A DNA stretch of 64,000 nucleotides from VAZQ01 sp963840535 (GCA_963840535.1 CAWIZJ010000052.1:62001-126000); one strand, 5' to 3'. Counted from the first letter of the stretch, positions 8,380 to 17,652 are shown. Translations and numbers: made by a program. Notes: a model not told the origin generated them from the sequence alone.

Positions 8380-8407
8380 GTATATATCCAGAACCATCGA
8401 TATATAC
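8380..8407 (-). promoter_or_regulatory. Inverted repeat upstream of vapBC, probable operator
   Basis: A perfect 9-base inverted repeat, GTATATATC (8380-8388) and GATATATAC (8399-8407), separated by ten bases, lies immediately before vapB. The AT-rich half-sites stand out in a very GC-rich neighbourhood. VapB-type antitoxins bind such palindromes as dimers and repress their own operon; the position overlapping the likely promoter and ending one base before the GGAGG ribosome-binding site fits. That VapB binds here is inference. Confidence 0.65.
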
Positions 8408-8433
8408 TACAGATGCGTGCATGACAGTCTGAT

Positions 8434-9733
8434 TCACAGCGCGCTCAGCCGGCTCAGCATTCTCGCGCTCGACCGCCCGGGATCCGATGTCGCGGCGGCA
8501 GAAGCCGTCGGGCCAATGGATGCGATCGACCGCCCGATAGGCGCGCGCCTGCGCCTCGCCCGACGCTCTTGCCGAGCGCACAGACGTTGAGCACGCGCCC
8601 GCCATTGGCGACGATGCGCCCGCCCTCGGCGCTGGTGCCGGCGTGGAAGATCTCGACACCCTCCACCTGCGAAGCCGCCGCCAGCCCTTCGATGATCGAG
8701 CCCCTGGCGTAGCTTCCAGGATAGCCTTTGGCCGCCATGCACCACGGTCAGCGCCGCGTCGGAGTACCAGCGCAGATCGAAATTCCTCAGCATTCCGTCG
8801 CAGCAGGCGAGCAGCGCCGGAACGAGGTCCGACATCAGGCGCAACATCAGAACCTGGCATTCGGGATCGCCGAAGCGCACGTTGTATTCGATCAGCTTCG
8901 GCCCGCCCGCGGTGATCATCAGCCCGGCATAGAGCACGCCCTTGTAGGGCGCCCCCATCGCCTTCATCGCTGCGATCGTCGGCAGCACGATCTCGTCCAT
9001 GATGCGGCGCGTGAGCTGCGGCGTCATCACCGGCGCCGGCGAGTAGGCGCCCATGCCGCCGGTGTTGGGACCGGCATCGCCGTCGAACGCCCGCTTGTGG
9101 TCCTGCGCCGACGCGAGCGCGATCGCGTTTTCACCATCGCAGAGCGCGAAGAACGACGCCTCCTCGCCGCGCAGGAATTCCTCCACCACCACCTCGGCGC
9201 CGGCTTCGCCGAGAGCGCCGGCGAACATCATGTCGATCGCGGCCTCCGCCTCGGGCACGCTCATCGCGACCACGACACCCTTGCCGGCAGCGAGCCCATC
9301 GGCCTTGACGACGATCGGCGCCCCTCGTGAGCGCACGTGCGCCTTGGCCGGTCCGGCCGCGACGAACCGCTCATAAGCTGCAGTCGGAATGCGGTTTGCC
9401 TTGCACAAGTCCTTGGTGAAGCCCTTGGAGCCTTCGAGCCGGGCGGCGGCCTTGCTGGGACCGAAGGCCTTGATTCCGGCAGCGGCGAGATCATCGACGA
9501 TGCCGGCGCAGAGCGGCCCCTCCGGACCGACCACGACCAGATCGATCCCATGCGCGGCGCAGAACGCGATCACCGCGGCATGGTCGGCGGGATCGAGCGC
9601 GGCCCGCTCGCATTCCTCGGCGATGCCGGCGTTGCCGGGCGCACAATAGAGCCGTTCGCGTGAGCGGGCTCGCCGCGATCTTCCATGCCAGCGCGTGCTC
9701 GCGTCCGCCGGAACCGAGGAGAAGAATGTTCAT
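8434..9733 (-). CDS. purD: Phosphoribosylamine-glycine ligase PurD, with at least three frame changes
   Basis: PurD joins glycine to phosphoribosylamine in the second step of purine synthesis. The start MNILLLGSGGREHALAWK is at 9733. After a shift near 9660 the frame gives YCAPGNAGIAEECERA and, from 9573 on, VVVGPEGPLCAGIVDDL, the ATP-grasp part with KADGLAAGKGV and KLIEYNVRFGDPE. A second shift near 8740 leads to YPGSY and GRVLNVCALGKSV; a third near 8565 leads to the C-terminal RIHWPDGFCRRDIG. The exact stop is uncertain (8434 or 8454). Since the enzyme is needed for purine synthesis and every block is well kept, I take the shifts as sequence errors. Confidence 0.85.
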
Positions 9734-9833
9734 GGATGTGCTACCGGAACGCAGCGGAGACTGGCCGGCGGTGGTGTAGCATGGCGGATCGTCCCCGCAA
9801 GGGACGGGCGAGCCGATCGAAGCGGAGGCACCA

Positions 9834-10805
9834 ATGACGATCCATCTGACGCGCGTTGTCGTGCTGGCGCTCGCCGCGCTCCTCGGCGCGGCGGCGCAGG
9901 CGCAGGCTCCGTTTCCGTCGCGACCGATCAAGGTGCTGGTCACGATCCCGCCGGGCGGCGCGCCCGACATCTCTGCCCGGCTGCTCGGCCAATACCTGCA
10001 GGAGAGCCTGGGATGGTCGGTCGTGATCGAGAACCGCCCGGGTGCCAACGGCAACATTGCCGCCGCCGAGGCCGTCAAGTCCGCGCCGGACGGCTACACG
10101 CTGATTCTCGCCGCCGACAGCGGGATCACCATCAACCCCCACGTCTATTCCAAGCTCGGCTTCGACCCGCTCAAGGACCTCGTGCCGGTCACCAGCGTCG
10201 CGACCAACCAGTTCATGCTGTCGGTCAACCCCGCCCTGCCCGTGAGCACGTTCCGGGAATTCATCGACTACGCCGGCAAGACCAAGCCGCCGCTGCCTTA
10301 CGCCTCCGGAGGCAACGGCAGCCAGCACCAGCTCTGCATGGAGATGCTCAAGCAACGCGCCGGCATCGACCTCCTGCACGTCCCGTTCCGGGGGGCCGCG
10401 CCGGCGACCCAGGCGACGGTCGCGGGCGATACCAAGGTGTTGTTCTCGGGGTCGGCGAGCGCCCACCTGATCCAGAGCGGCCAATTGCGCGCGCTCGCCA
10501 CCAGCGGCAAGCAGCGCTCCAAGCGCTTTCCCGATCTGCCCACCATCGGAGAGTTCTATCCCGGATACGCGGTCGACATCTGGCTCGGCCTGTTCGCACC
10601 CGCCGCAACGCCGGAGCCGATCGTCACCACGTTGCGCACGGAGATCCAGAAGATCATGGCGCGGCCGGATTTTGCGCAGAAGCTGAATGTCTCCGGCAGC
10701 CTCGAGCCGTTGATCCTGGTGCCCGCCGACTTCAACGCCTTGCTTCGCAGCGACTTCGAAAAGTACGGCGCGCTGACCAAGGAACTCGGCATCAAGCTCG
10801 ACTGA
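9834..10805 (+). CDS. Bug/TctC-family solute-binding receptor
   Basis: An intact 323-residue periplasmic receptor, divergent from purD. The signal peptide is MTIHLTRVVVLALAALLGAAAQAQ, then APFPSRPIKVLVTIPPGGAPD, the family opening (here IPPGG replaces the usual PFPAGG). Later blocks are ENRPGANGNIAAAEAV, APDGYTLIL, VPFRGAAPATQATVAGD and PDLPTIGEFYPGY. It is not a close copy of the tandem receptors at the left edge. The next gene, a cupin resembling hydroxynitrile lyase, lies 112 bases downstream on the same strand and could share the transcript. No permease genes are nearby. Confidence 0.92.
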   Translation: MTIHLTRVVVLALAALLGAAAQAQAPFPSRPIKVLVTIPPGGAPDISARLLGQYLQESLGWSVVIENRPGANGNIAAAEAVKSAPDGYTLILAADSGITINPHVYSKLGFDPLKDLVPVTSVATNQFMLSVNPALPVSTFREFIDYAGKTKPPLPYASGGNGSQHQLCMEMLKQRAGIDLLHVPFRGAAPATQATVAGDTKVLFSGSASAHLIQSGQLRALATSGKQRSKRFPDLPTIGEFYPGYAVDIWLGLFAPAATPEPIVTTLRTEIQKIMARPDFAQKLNVSGSLEPLILVPADFNALLRSDFEKYGALTKELGIKLD

Positions 10806-10917
10806 GATCGATCGAACGTCACGAGCAGCGACGGCGCCCGTGCGCAGGCTTCTAGCGCGCGACGATCGGTGCTACGACCGGCGGCCGAGCGAACCCATGC
10901 GTTGGAGGGACCCGTCA

Positions 10918-11324
10918 ATGGACATCAAGCCGCTGGGCTCCGTGCCCTCGCGCCGCGCGCCCGCCGAATCGTTCACCGGGACGGTATGGCAGGAACCCAT
11001 CATCGAGGCCCCGGCGCCCGCGCGCATCCGGGGTGCCTGGGTCAGATTCGAGCCCAGGGCGCGCACCGCCTGGCACACGCACCCGCTGGGCCAGACCCTG
11101 CATGTGGTCTCCGGGTGGGGCGGGTGCAGGTTTGGGGCGGTCCGATCCGCGAGATGCGGCCGGGCGACACGGTCTGGATCGCGCCCGGAGAGAAGCACTG
11201 GCACGGCGCCGGACCGAACGCCAACATGGTGCACATCGCGCTGCAGGAGCATCTCGACGGCAATCATGTCACCTGGCTCGAGCATGTCACCGACGAGCAA
11301 TACAACGGCAAGGTCGCGGAGTAG
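10918..11324 (+). CDS. Cupin protein resembling bacterial hydroxynitrile lyase, frameshifted
   Basis: About 135 residues forming one cupin barrel. ATG 10918 follows GGAGGG. The metal-binding motif AWHTHPLGQT gives H53, H55 and Q59; after a frame change near 11118 (a G-rich run) the reading continues VQVWGGPIREMRPGD with GEKHWHG (H94), then HIALQE and a stop at 11322-11324. From memory, these ligand positions, plus A40, V42, H106 and Q110, coincide with the Mn-dependent cupin hydroxynitrile lyase of Granulicella, and the ending TWLEHVTDEQY is also alike. That enzyme releases HCN from mandelonitrile in vitro; the natural role of the family is unknown. Confidence 0.75.
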
Positions 11325-11333
11325 CGGCGGCCC

Positions 11334-12939
11334 ATGAACGAGCAGGCGCGCCTCAACATTCCGGAATGGACCGTCTCGGAGCTTTCGGCGGCATTGAAGA
11401 GGACCGTTGAGGATGCCTACGGCCATGTGCGGGTGCGCGGCGAGATCTCCGGCTATCGCGGCCCCCATTCCTCCGGTCACTGCTACTTCGCGCTCAAGGA
11501 CGACAGCGCCAAGATCGATGCGGTCATCTGGAAGAGCGCGCTCGCCCGCTTGCGCATGAGGCCGGAAGAGGGCCTCGAAGTCCTGGTCACCGGCCGCCTG
11601 ACCACCTTTCCCGGCCAGTCGAAATACCAGATCGTGATCGAGACGCTCGAGCCTGCCGGGCTCGGGGCACTGATGGCGCTGCTCGAGGAACGCAAGAAGA
11701 GGCTTGCCGCGGAGGGCCTGTTCGACGCCGCGCGCAAGCAGCCGCTGCCGTTCCTCCCCGACGCGATCGGCGTCATCACCTCGCCGACGGGCGCAGTCAT
11801 CCGCGACATCCTGCATCGCCTCGGCGATCGATTTCCGCGCCACGTGATCGTGTGGCCGGTGCGGGTGCAGGGCGACGGCTCTGCCGACGAGATCGCCGCC
11901 GCCATCCGCGGCTTCAATGCGCTGGCGCCGGGCGGGCCGATCCGGAGGCCGGATCTCGTCATCGTCGCGCGCGGCGGCGGCTCGCTCGAGGATCTGTGGT
12001 CGTTCAACGAGGAGATCGTGGTGCGCGCAGCGGCTGCGAGCAGGATCCCGCTGATCTCGGCGGTCGGGCACGAAACCGACGTGACCCTCATCGACTTCGC
12101 CGCCGACGTGCGGGCGCCGACGCCGAGCGCGGCCGCCGAGATGGCGGTGCCGGTGCGCGCGGAGCTCCTCATGCGCGTCGATGGCCTCGGCCGGCGCTCG
12201 CTCGCGTGCTGGCATCGCTCTCAGGAGGCGCGCCGCACCGAGTTGCGCGCGGCGGCGCGGGCGCTGCCCACGGCCGAGACGCTGCTGGCGCTGCCGCGCC
12301 AGCGGCTCGACCATGCCGGCACGCGCCTGCCGCGCGCGCTGATCGCGAACGCGCAGATCCATCGCCACGACTTCACGCGCATCACCGGCCGCCTCGGCCC
12401 GCAATTACTGCGCGCACGGCTCAAGGCTTGCGACGAGCGGGTTGCCGCGCTGGCGGAGCGGGGCAACCGCGCCGAGCACGTTGCACGCGTCACCAGGCGA
12501 GAACGGCTGGCCACGGCGACGGTGCGGCTCGCGGCCGGCTTGCGCGCCAATGCCGCTGCCCACCGCAGCCGCATCACCCACCAATGCGACCGGGTGGCGG
12601 CGCTGGCCGAGCGCGCACAGCGTGCCGCGATCCAGCTGCTTTGGCAGCACGCCGCCACCGTCGAGCGCTGCGGCCAATTGCTCAATGCGCTTTCCCACCG
12701 CGGAGTGCTGGCACGCGGCTTTGCACTGGTGCGCAGTCCCGACGGCCGTCCGCTGCGGCACGCAGCGGCAGTGAGCGAAGGCATGCGCCTCGATCTCGAA
12801 TTTGCCGACGGCCGTGTGCGCGCACGGGCGGAAGCAGTGATCATTGCGCCCGCGGAACAGACGCAATCCGGCGTTCTCCGCAGGTCCGCGCCGCCGCAGC
12901 GACGGCAATCCGGATCAGGGCAACCTGTTCGGCGCCTAG
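11334..12939 (+). CDS. xseA: Exodeoxyribonuclease VII large subunit XseA, frameshifted at the 3' end
   Basis: About 535 residues. With the small subunit XseB it degrades single-stranded DNA in both directions. The OB-fold domain is N-terminal (WTVSELSAALKRTVEDAYGHVRVRGEISG in spirit; seen as SELSAALKRTVEDAYGHV). The catalytic domain has GVITSPTGAVIRDILHRL, ARGGGSLEDLWSFNEE and SAVGHETDVTLIDFAADVRA. A long Arg/Ala coiled-coil region follows. Near 12890 a one-base shift carries the frame into the next gene; the alternative frame ends SDGNPDQGNLFGA at 12937-12939, the usual XseA tail. It starts 9 bases after the cupin stop. Confidence 0.92.
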
Positions 12940-13082
12940 GTGGGTTACATCCGCACGCGCGGCCCATTATGTTGGGGCGTGATCGAGGCGGGTGCGGCCT
13001 CGGGCGGCAAGCCGGAATGGCGCAGCCCGGTTTGGCCGCTACGACGCGCGCCCGCACAGGCGTGGATGCGGCGGAGGCGGAT

Positions 13083-13310
13083 GTGCTCAATCGAACCGAT
13101 CGTTCCTCGCCGATGACGGGCGAGGCGGAGGTCAAGTATCTCGACGGTGATTTTCGCGTCGTGCGGCCCGGTGCGTTCGTGCGCTGTGCGGTGACGGGCC
13201 TCCCGATCCCACTCGAAGAGCTCAAATACTGGAGCGTCGATCTGCAGGAGGCCTACGCCAATCCCGATGTGGTCCTGCAGCGGCACTTTCCGGGCGCCGT
13301 GAGACGGTGA
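13083..13310 (+). CDS. DUF2093 domain protein
   Basis: A small protein of about 75 residues whose core AEVKYLDGDFRVVRPG, CAVTGLPIPLEELKYWSVD and QEAYANPDVVLQRHF identifies DUF2093, a short domain mostly restricted to alphaproteobacteria. The gene normally follows xseA, as here. As read, the xseA frame continues into it without a stop because of the indel at the xseA end, giving a false fusion. The GTG at 13083 (VLNRTDRSS) fits family length; the ATG at 13113 is the alternative. The function is unknown. Confidence 0.75.
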   Translation: MLNRTDRSSPMTGEAEVKYLDGDFRVVRPGAFVRCAVTGLPIPLEELKYWSVDLQEAYANPDVVLQRHFPGAVRR

Positions 13311-13357
13311 GGCGGACGACGACGGGAGCGAGCAGCGGGCGGCATTCCGGTCTGCCG

Positions 13358-14368
13358 TCATCCCCTCCCCGACTGCGCAAGCTTGACCAGCAACAGCCGC
13401 TCGAAGCCGTCGTGGTCCGCGAGAACCAGCCTGACCGGCAGCGCATTGGCACGGGCTGCAAGCTCTGCCACTTCGTCGTCGCCGGAAAGCCGCGCCAAGT
13501 CCTTTTCCGTCGTCACCAGCACCAGTCCCTCGCGGTCGGCTTCCTCGCACAATCGGCGTGCCTCCGCATGCGTATAGCGATGATGATCGGCAAAGCTGCG
13601 CTTTGCCGCGACTGACACGCCGACGTCCGCGAGAGTGGCGAAGAACTTCCCCGGATCGCCGATGCCGGCAAAGGCCAGCACCCGGCTCTCGCCGAGCGCC
13701 GCAACGACGGCGGCATCCGGCTCGAGCCGCCCGGCGAAGACCGGCAGCGCGAGCGCGCCCGCGGTCGCCACCACGGCCGCCGCGGCGCCGCCGCTCCCGA
13801 TCACGACCAGCGCATCGGCCTGCCGCAGCTGCGCATCGAGCGGTGCCCGCAACGGTCCTGCCGGAATCACCCGGCCGTTGCCGATGCCGCGGCGGGCGTC
13901 CACCGCCAGCACCGCGAAGTCCTTGGCGAGCGTCGGATTCTGGAAGCCGTCGTCCATGACGATAACGGTCGCGTCCGCACTCACGGCCAAACGCGCGCCC
14001 TGCACACGTTCCCGCGCAACGAATGTCGGCGCCGCGCGCGCCAGCAGCAACGGCTCGTCGCCCACATCCGTGGCGCGGCTTCGCTTCGGATCGACCTCGA
14101 GCGGGCCCGCTTTCCTTCCACCGTACCCGCGAGTGAGGAACGCCGGCCGTTCGCCGGCCGTCCTCAGCATGCGTGCTATGGCAAGCGCGGTCGGAGTCTT
14201 GCCGGCACCGCCGATCGTCAGGTTGCCGATGCACACGACCGGGGCTCCGGCGCGCCGTCCAGGCCGTGCGAGACGCGCCGCCGCCACCGCACCATAGATC
14301 GCTGCCGCCGGCGCCAGCAGACGGGCGGCGATGGCGGCCTCGCCCCACCAGAACGACGGCTCACGCAT
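13358..14368 (-). CDS. lpxK: Tetraacyldisaccharide 4'-kinase LpxK
   Basis: The 336-residue inner-membrane kinase phosphorylates the 4' position of the lipid A disaccharide. The N-terminus MREPSFWWGEAAIAARLLAP is the typical membrane-facing helix. The P-loop GGAGKTPT is at residues 53-60, preceded by VCIGNLTIG. LTRGYGG, VGDEPLLLA and MDDGFQNPTLAKD are further family blocks. The C-terminus has LVTTEKDLARL. Its ATG lies 8 bases inside the end of waaA, so the two are coupled. It is the last gene of the minus-strand run. Confidence 0.95.
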   Translation of the reverse strand: MREPSFWWGEAAIAARLLAPAAAIYGAVAAARLARPGRRAGAPVVCIGNLTIGGAGKTPTALAIARMLRTAGERPAFLTRGYGGRKAGPLEVDPKRSRATDVGDEPLLLARAAPTFVARERVQGARLAVSADATVIVMDDGFQNPTLAKDFAVLAVDARRGIGNGRVIPAGPLRAPLDAQLRQADALVVIGSGGAAAAVVATAGALALPVFAGRLEPDAAVVAALGESRVLAFAGIGDPGKFFATLADVGVSVAAKRSFADHHRYTHAEARRLCEEADREGLVLVTTEKDLARLSGDDEVAELAARANALPVRLVLADHDGFERLLLVKLAQSGRG

Positions 14369-15689
14369 CGCCGGCGCGGCGCTCGAGCCGGATCTGCATG
14401 AGATAGGGCTCGAGCGCGGCGAGCGTCCGATCGAGCCCGCCGCCCAGCGTGGCCACCGTCTCGCGTGCGGCGGCGACAACCGTTTCCCGCTCGCCGACGT
14501 CCTTGAGCAAGGCGCCCAGGCGCACCGCGAGCTTGCCCGCGTCGGTGACCAACTCGGCGCCGTGCGCCTTGTCGAGCGACGCATAGATCTCGGCGAAGTT
14601 CCAGACGTGCGGACCGTGCAGAATGGCGGCTCCGAGCTTGATCGGCTCGATCGGGTTCTGACCGCCGTGGCTGGCCAGCGACCCGCCGACGAAGACGATC
14701 GGCGCCAGCCGGTAGATCAGCCCGAGCTCGCCGACCGTGTCCGCGACATAAACATCGGTATCGGGGCCCGGGAGCTCTCCGCGCGAGCGCAGTCTGGCCC
14801 TCAGACCAGCGGCGTGAGCGATCTCGAGGATGCCGGGCCCGCGGTCGGGATGGCGCGGCGCGACCATGGTGAGCAGGCGTGGGAAGGAACTGCGCAGCCG
14901 CCGATGTGCCTCGATCAAGATGGTCTCCTCGCCAGCATGGGTCGAGGCCCCGGCAATGATGCTGCGATCGGCGGTGGCTGCATCGAGCGCGGCGAGGCTG
15001 TCGGGGTCGGCAGGCGGATCCGGCACGTCGAGCTTGAGATTGCCGGTGGTGGCGATGCGGGGCGCACCGAGGTCCCGATAGCGTTCGGCATGGGCGGCAG
15101 ATTGCGCCAGGCACAGGTCGAAACAACGCAGCAGCGCGGCGATCGTGCCCGGGACGAGTCGCCAGCGCTTGAACGAGCGCTCGGAGAGCCGGCCGTTGAC
15201 CAGAAGCAAGGGAACGCCGCGGCTGGCGCTGGTCATGATCAGATTGGGCCACAGGTCGGATTCGACGAAAAGCGCCAGATCGGGTCGCCAATGATCGAAG
15301 AACCGCCTGACGAAACGCGGCGCGTCGAGCGTCACGTATTGGTGGATGGCTCCCGACGGCAGACGGTGTGCGGCGAGATTGGCCGAGGTCACCGTGCCGG
15401 AAGTGCACAGCACGTTGAATTCCCGTTCGCGGACGCGGTCGATCAGCGGGATGACCGTGAGCAGCTCGCCGACGCTGGCACCGTGCACCCACACCAACGG
15501 GCCCGACGGGCGCGCGACCTTGCTCTGCCCGTAGCGCTCGGCGACACGGGCGGGATCTTCCTTGCCGCGCTTGAGCCGATGCGAAACGAGGGTCGGCGCG
15601 AGCGGCGCCGCCGCCGCCGTCAACAAGCGGTAGACGTGCAGCGTGAGCGGTACGCCCTCAGCCACGGCCACCTTCTCCTTTCGCTCCAT
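14361..15689 (-). CDS. waaA: 3-deoxy-D-manno-octulosonic acid (Kdo) transferase WaaA/KdtA
   Basis: About 442 residues. This GT-B glycosyltransferase adds Kdo from CMP-Kdo to lipid IVA. The N-terminal part has a membrane-associating segment, then VAERYG (residues 49-54) and the hallmark VWVHGASVGE (66-75). Further on are LFVESDLWPNLI, LLVNGRLSERS, AQSAAHAERYRDLG and the donor site FVGGSLASHGGQNPIEP. I took the ATG at 15689; GTGs a little downstream are possible because the gene overlaps the end of the preceding DUF374 gene by about 30 bases. The neighbours lpxK and DUF374 fit an outer-membrane lipid operon. Confidence 0.93.
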   Translation of the reverse strand: MERKEKVAVAEGVPLTLHVYRLLTAAAAPLAPTLVSHRLKRGKEDPARVAERYGQSKVARPSGPLVWVHGASVGELLTVIPLIDRVREREFNVLCTSGTVTSANLAAHRLPSGAIHQYVTLDAPRFVRRFFDHWRPDLALFVESDLWPNLIMTSASRGVPLLLVNGRLSERSFKRWRLVPGTIAALLRCFDLCLAQSAAHAERYRDLGAPRIATTGNLKLDVPDPPADPDSLAALDAATADRSIIAGASTHAGEETILIEAHRRLRSSFPRLLTMVAPRHPDRGPGILEIAHAAGLRARLRSRGELPGPDTDVYVADTVGELGLIYRLAPIVFVGGSLASHGGQNPIEPIKLGAAILHGPHVWNFAEIYASLDKAHGAELVTDAGKLAVRLGALLKDVGERETVVAAARETVATLGGGLDRTLAALEPYLMQIRLERRAGDA

Positions 15690-16371
15690 CGGCGAGCGCA
15701 TAGGCACGCGCGGTTGCCGCATTGAGGGAGGCCTCGACCGCACGCCGCGCCGCTTCGAGTGCCCGCCCGTCGGCATCCGCCGGCACGCGCACCGGCTGAC
15801 CGGCAACCCGCGCACCGCTGCCAAAGGGAAGATTGATGGTGGTGCGATCCCAGTTCTCGAGCTCCACGCGTCGCCGGGTCGCGATCGCTACCGGATAGAT
15901 CGGTCGGCCTGACGCGCTCGCGAGCTTGACGATGCCGAGGCCGGCCACCCGCGCGACTTTGGGGACGTCGGCCGTGAGCGCGACATTACAGCCTTCCGCC
16001 AGAGCGTCCAGCATTTGCCTGAAGGCACTGACCCCGCCCTTGCCGACGAAGCCGCCACTGTGATGTCCGGAGCCCCTGATGGCGCCGATGCCGAGGCGCT
16101 GGGCGGCGAGCGCATTCACCTCGCCGTCGCGATGGCGCGAAACCAGCACCTTGGCGCGATCCTCGGTGCGGCGGATGAAGGGAAGCAGGAAATGCTGGCC
16201 GTGCCACATGGCGATGATGACCGGCGCGTCGCCGGCGAACCGCTCGTAGATACCTTCCGGCTCGGTCGCGAAGCTGGTGGACTTCCATACCAGACGCAGG
16301 TACTCGGCCGCCACGACCCCGGCGGCCACCTGGAACGGCCGCGTCCCCACGACCCGCCTGACCCACGACAT
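15658..16371 (-). CDS. DUF374 lysophospholipid acyltransferase-like protein
   Basis: This 237-residue protein belongs to the DUF374 family, related to LPLAT acyltransferases and almost always next to kdtA in alphaproteobacteria. Visible landmarks are one N-terminal hydrophobic segment, MWHGQHFLLPF (a likely active-site histidine), VSRHRDGEVNA, RGSGHHSGG and ALTADVPKVAR. A role in adding the very-long-chain or another secondary acyl chain to lipid A has been proposed for such proteins, but I infer this only from family and context. It lies upstream of waaA with a short overlap. Confidence 0.87.
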   Translation of the reverse strand: MSWVRRVVGTRPFQVAAGVVAAEYLRLVWKSTSFATEPEGIYERFAGDAPVIIAMWHGQHFLLPFIRRTEDRAKVLVSRHRDGEVNALAAQRLGIGAIRGSGHHSGGFVGKGGVSAFRQMLDALAEGCNVALTADVPKVARVAGLGIVKLASASGRPIYPVAIATRRRVELENWDRTTINLPFGSGARVAGQPVRVPADADGRALEAARRAVEASLNAATARAYALADGAKGEGGRG

Positions 16372-16392
16372 CTCGAACGGGACCCGTCGGTG

Positions 16393-16644
16393 TCAACGCT
16401 TGGCGCCTCGATCCGTCTCCGGATCGAGCAAGCGGTGCATGTGCACGATGAAGTAGCGCATATGTGCGTTATCGACGGTCTGTTGTGCCTTCGCCTTCCA
16501 CGCCGCATAGGCGGTGGCGTAGTTGGGATAAACCCCGACCATGTCCAGCTTGCCGAGATCCCGAAACTCCACCTTGTCCAGGTCCGTGAGCTCGCCCCCG
16601 AAGACGAGATGCAGCAGTTGTCCGCCTGCAGGCTGGTCCGACAT
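16393..16644 (-). CDS. DUF4170 domain protein
   Basis: This 83-residue soluble protein carries the DUF4170 pattern: LLHLVFGGELTDL, FRDLGKLDMVGVYPNY, AWKAKAQQTVDNA and FIVHMHRLLDP. The family is confined to alphaproteobacteria, and the gene usually lies between the CysQ-like phosphatase and the DUF374 gene, exactly as here. Its last codon is 21 bases upstream of the DUF374 start, so co-transcription is likely. No function is established. The 165 bases upstream, up to the phosphatase stop, contain no gene that I can support. Confidence 0.88.
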   Translation of the reverse strand: MSDQPAGGQLLHLVFGGELTDLDKVEFRDLGKLDMVGVYPNYATAYAAWKAKAQQTVDNAHMRYFIVHMHRLLDPETDRGAKR

Positions 16645-16809
16645 GGCTCTGTCCTCGAGCGTCCTTCGATCGGGGATCCATCACGTTCCGGCGAGGCCCG
16701 CGCCCGGACGCGAGCCGAGAGTGGCAATCGGCCCGCGGGTGAAAGTGCAATACCCCAGCACCGCGAGCGATCCTGCAATGCTCCGAAAATCGAAAACCGC
16801 TCCGACCTA

Positions 16810-17652
16810 TCAAGCGAACTCGGCGATCCGATCGCGAATGAGGCCGAGCAACATCGCGTGACGAGCCCGTCCCGCGGCGACGAGCACGCCATGCACGGGG
16901 TCGGGCCGATTGTAGATCAGCAATTGCCCCGTCAAGTCCGTCACCATCCCACCGGCTTCGTGCACCAAAAGATCGGCCGCCGCAAGATCCCAATCGCGAC
17001 TGTTGGGACCGGCGACGGTGCCGTCCAGTACGCCGCTCGCGACACGCGCGAGACGAAGCGCCAGCGAAGGAATGCGCGGCATCGGCTCGATGCCCGGCTC
17101 GATTGCCGCGAGTGCTTCGAGGCGTCGCTTCGGCCCCGAGAACTTGGCTCCGGCGAGCTGATCTCCGGTGCTGGCCGCGATCGGCGCTCCGTTGAGCGTC
17201 GCGCCCTCGCCGGCGACGGACAGGAACAGCTCATCGCTCACCGGTGCATAAAGCGCGGCGACGACCGGGCGGCCTTCGCTCACCAGCGCGGCGGAAACCG
17301 TCCAATCCGCCGAACCCTCGAGGTAGGCGCGCGTGCCGTCGATCGGATCGACGACCCAGAGATGGGCGCGCTGGAGACGTGCCGGATCGTCCTCGGTCTC
17401 CTCCGACAACCAGCCGATATCGTGGATTGCAAGCAGGCGCTGCCGCAAGAAACGGTCGACGGCGAGATCGGCATCGCTGACCGGCGACGATTTGCCCTTG
17501 ATCCAGCTCTTGAGCGTTCCACGGAATGTCTGCAGCGCCAGGGCGCCGGCTTCGCGCACCGCCTCGGCGAGTCGATCGCGCGCGGCACCGCGATCGATGC
17601 CGTCGTCACCGGCCGGCAACGGTGAGACCCTCGATGCGGACGGTCGGCGCAT
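16810..17652 (-). CDS. Inositol monophosphatase-family / CysQ-like 3'(2'),5'-bisphosphate nucleotidase
   Basis: Up to 280 residues. The metal-dependent phosphatase has the family motifs in order: KGKSSPVSDADLAVD, WLSEETEDD, WVVDPIDGTRAYLEG and WDLAAADLLVHEAGG. These bind two or three Mg ions. Members hydrolyse inositol phosphate or PAP; CysQ-type use in sulfur assimilation is likely but not proven. The first dozen residues overlap the end of the pmbA gene in another frame; a start a little downstream is possible. It sits between pmbA and DUF4170 on the same strand. Confidence 0.9.
   Translation of the reverse strand: MRRPSASRVSPLPAGDDGIDRGAARDRLAEAVREAGALALQTFRGTLKSWIKGKSSPVSDADLAVDRFLRQRLLAIHDIGWLSEETEDDPARLQRAHLWVVDPIDGTRAYLEGSADWTVSAALVSEGRPVVAALYAPVSDELFLSVAGEGATLNGAPIAASTGDQLAGAKFSGPKRRLEALAAIEPGIEPMPRIPSLALRLARVASGVLDGTVAGPNSRDWDLAAADLLVHEAGGMVTDLTGQLLIYNRPDPVHGVLVAAGRARHAMLLGLIRDRIAEFA

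Noticed and set aside
11334..13310. Apparent XseA-DUF2093 fusion
   Set aside because: A one-base shift near 12890 hides the normal XseA stop at 12937-12939; the two genes are separate in relatives.
16015..17625. 536-codon open frame on the plus strand opposite cysQ, DUF4170 and DUF374
   Set aside because: It is antisense to three recognised genes, has no family motif and a random Arg/Ala-rich composition; such frames are common in GC-rich DNA.
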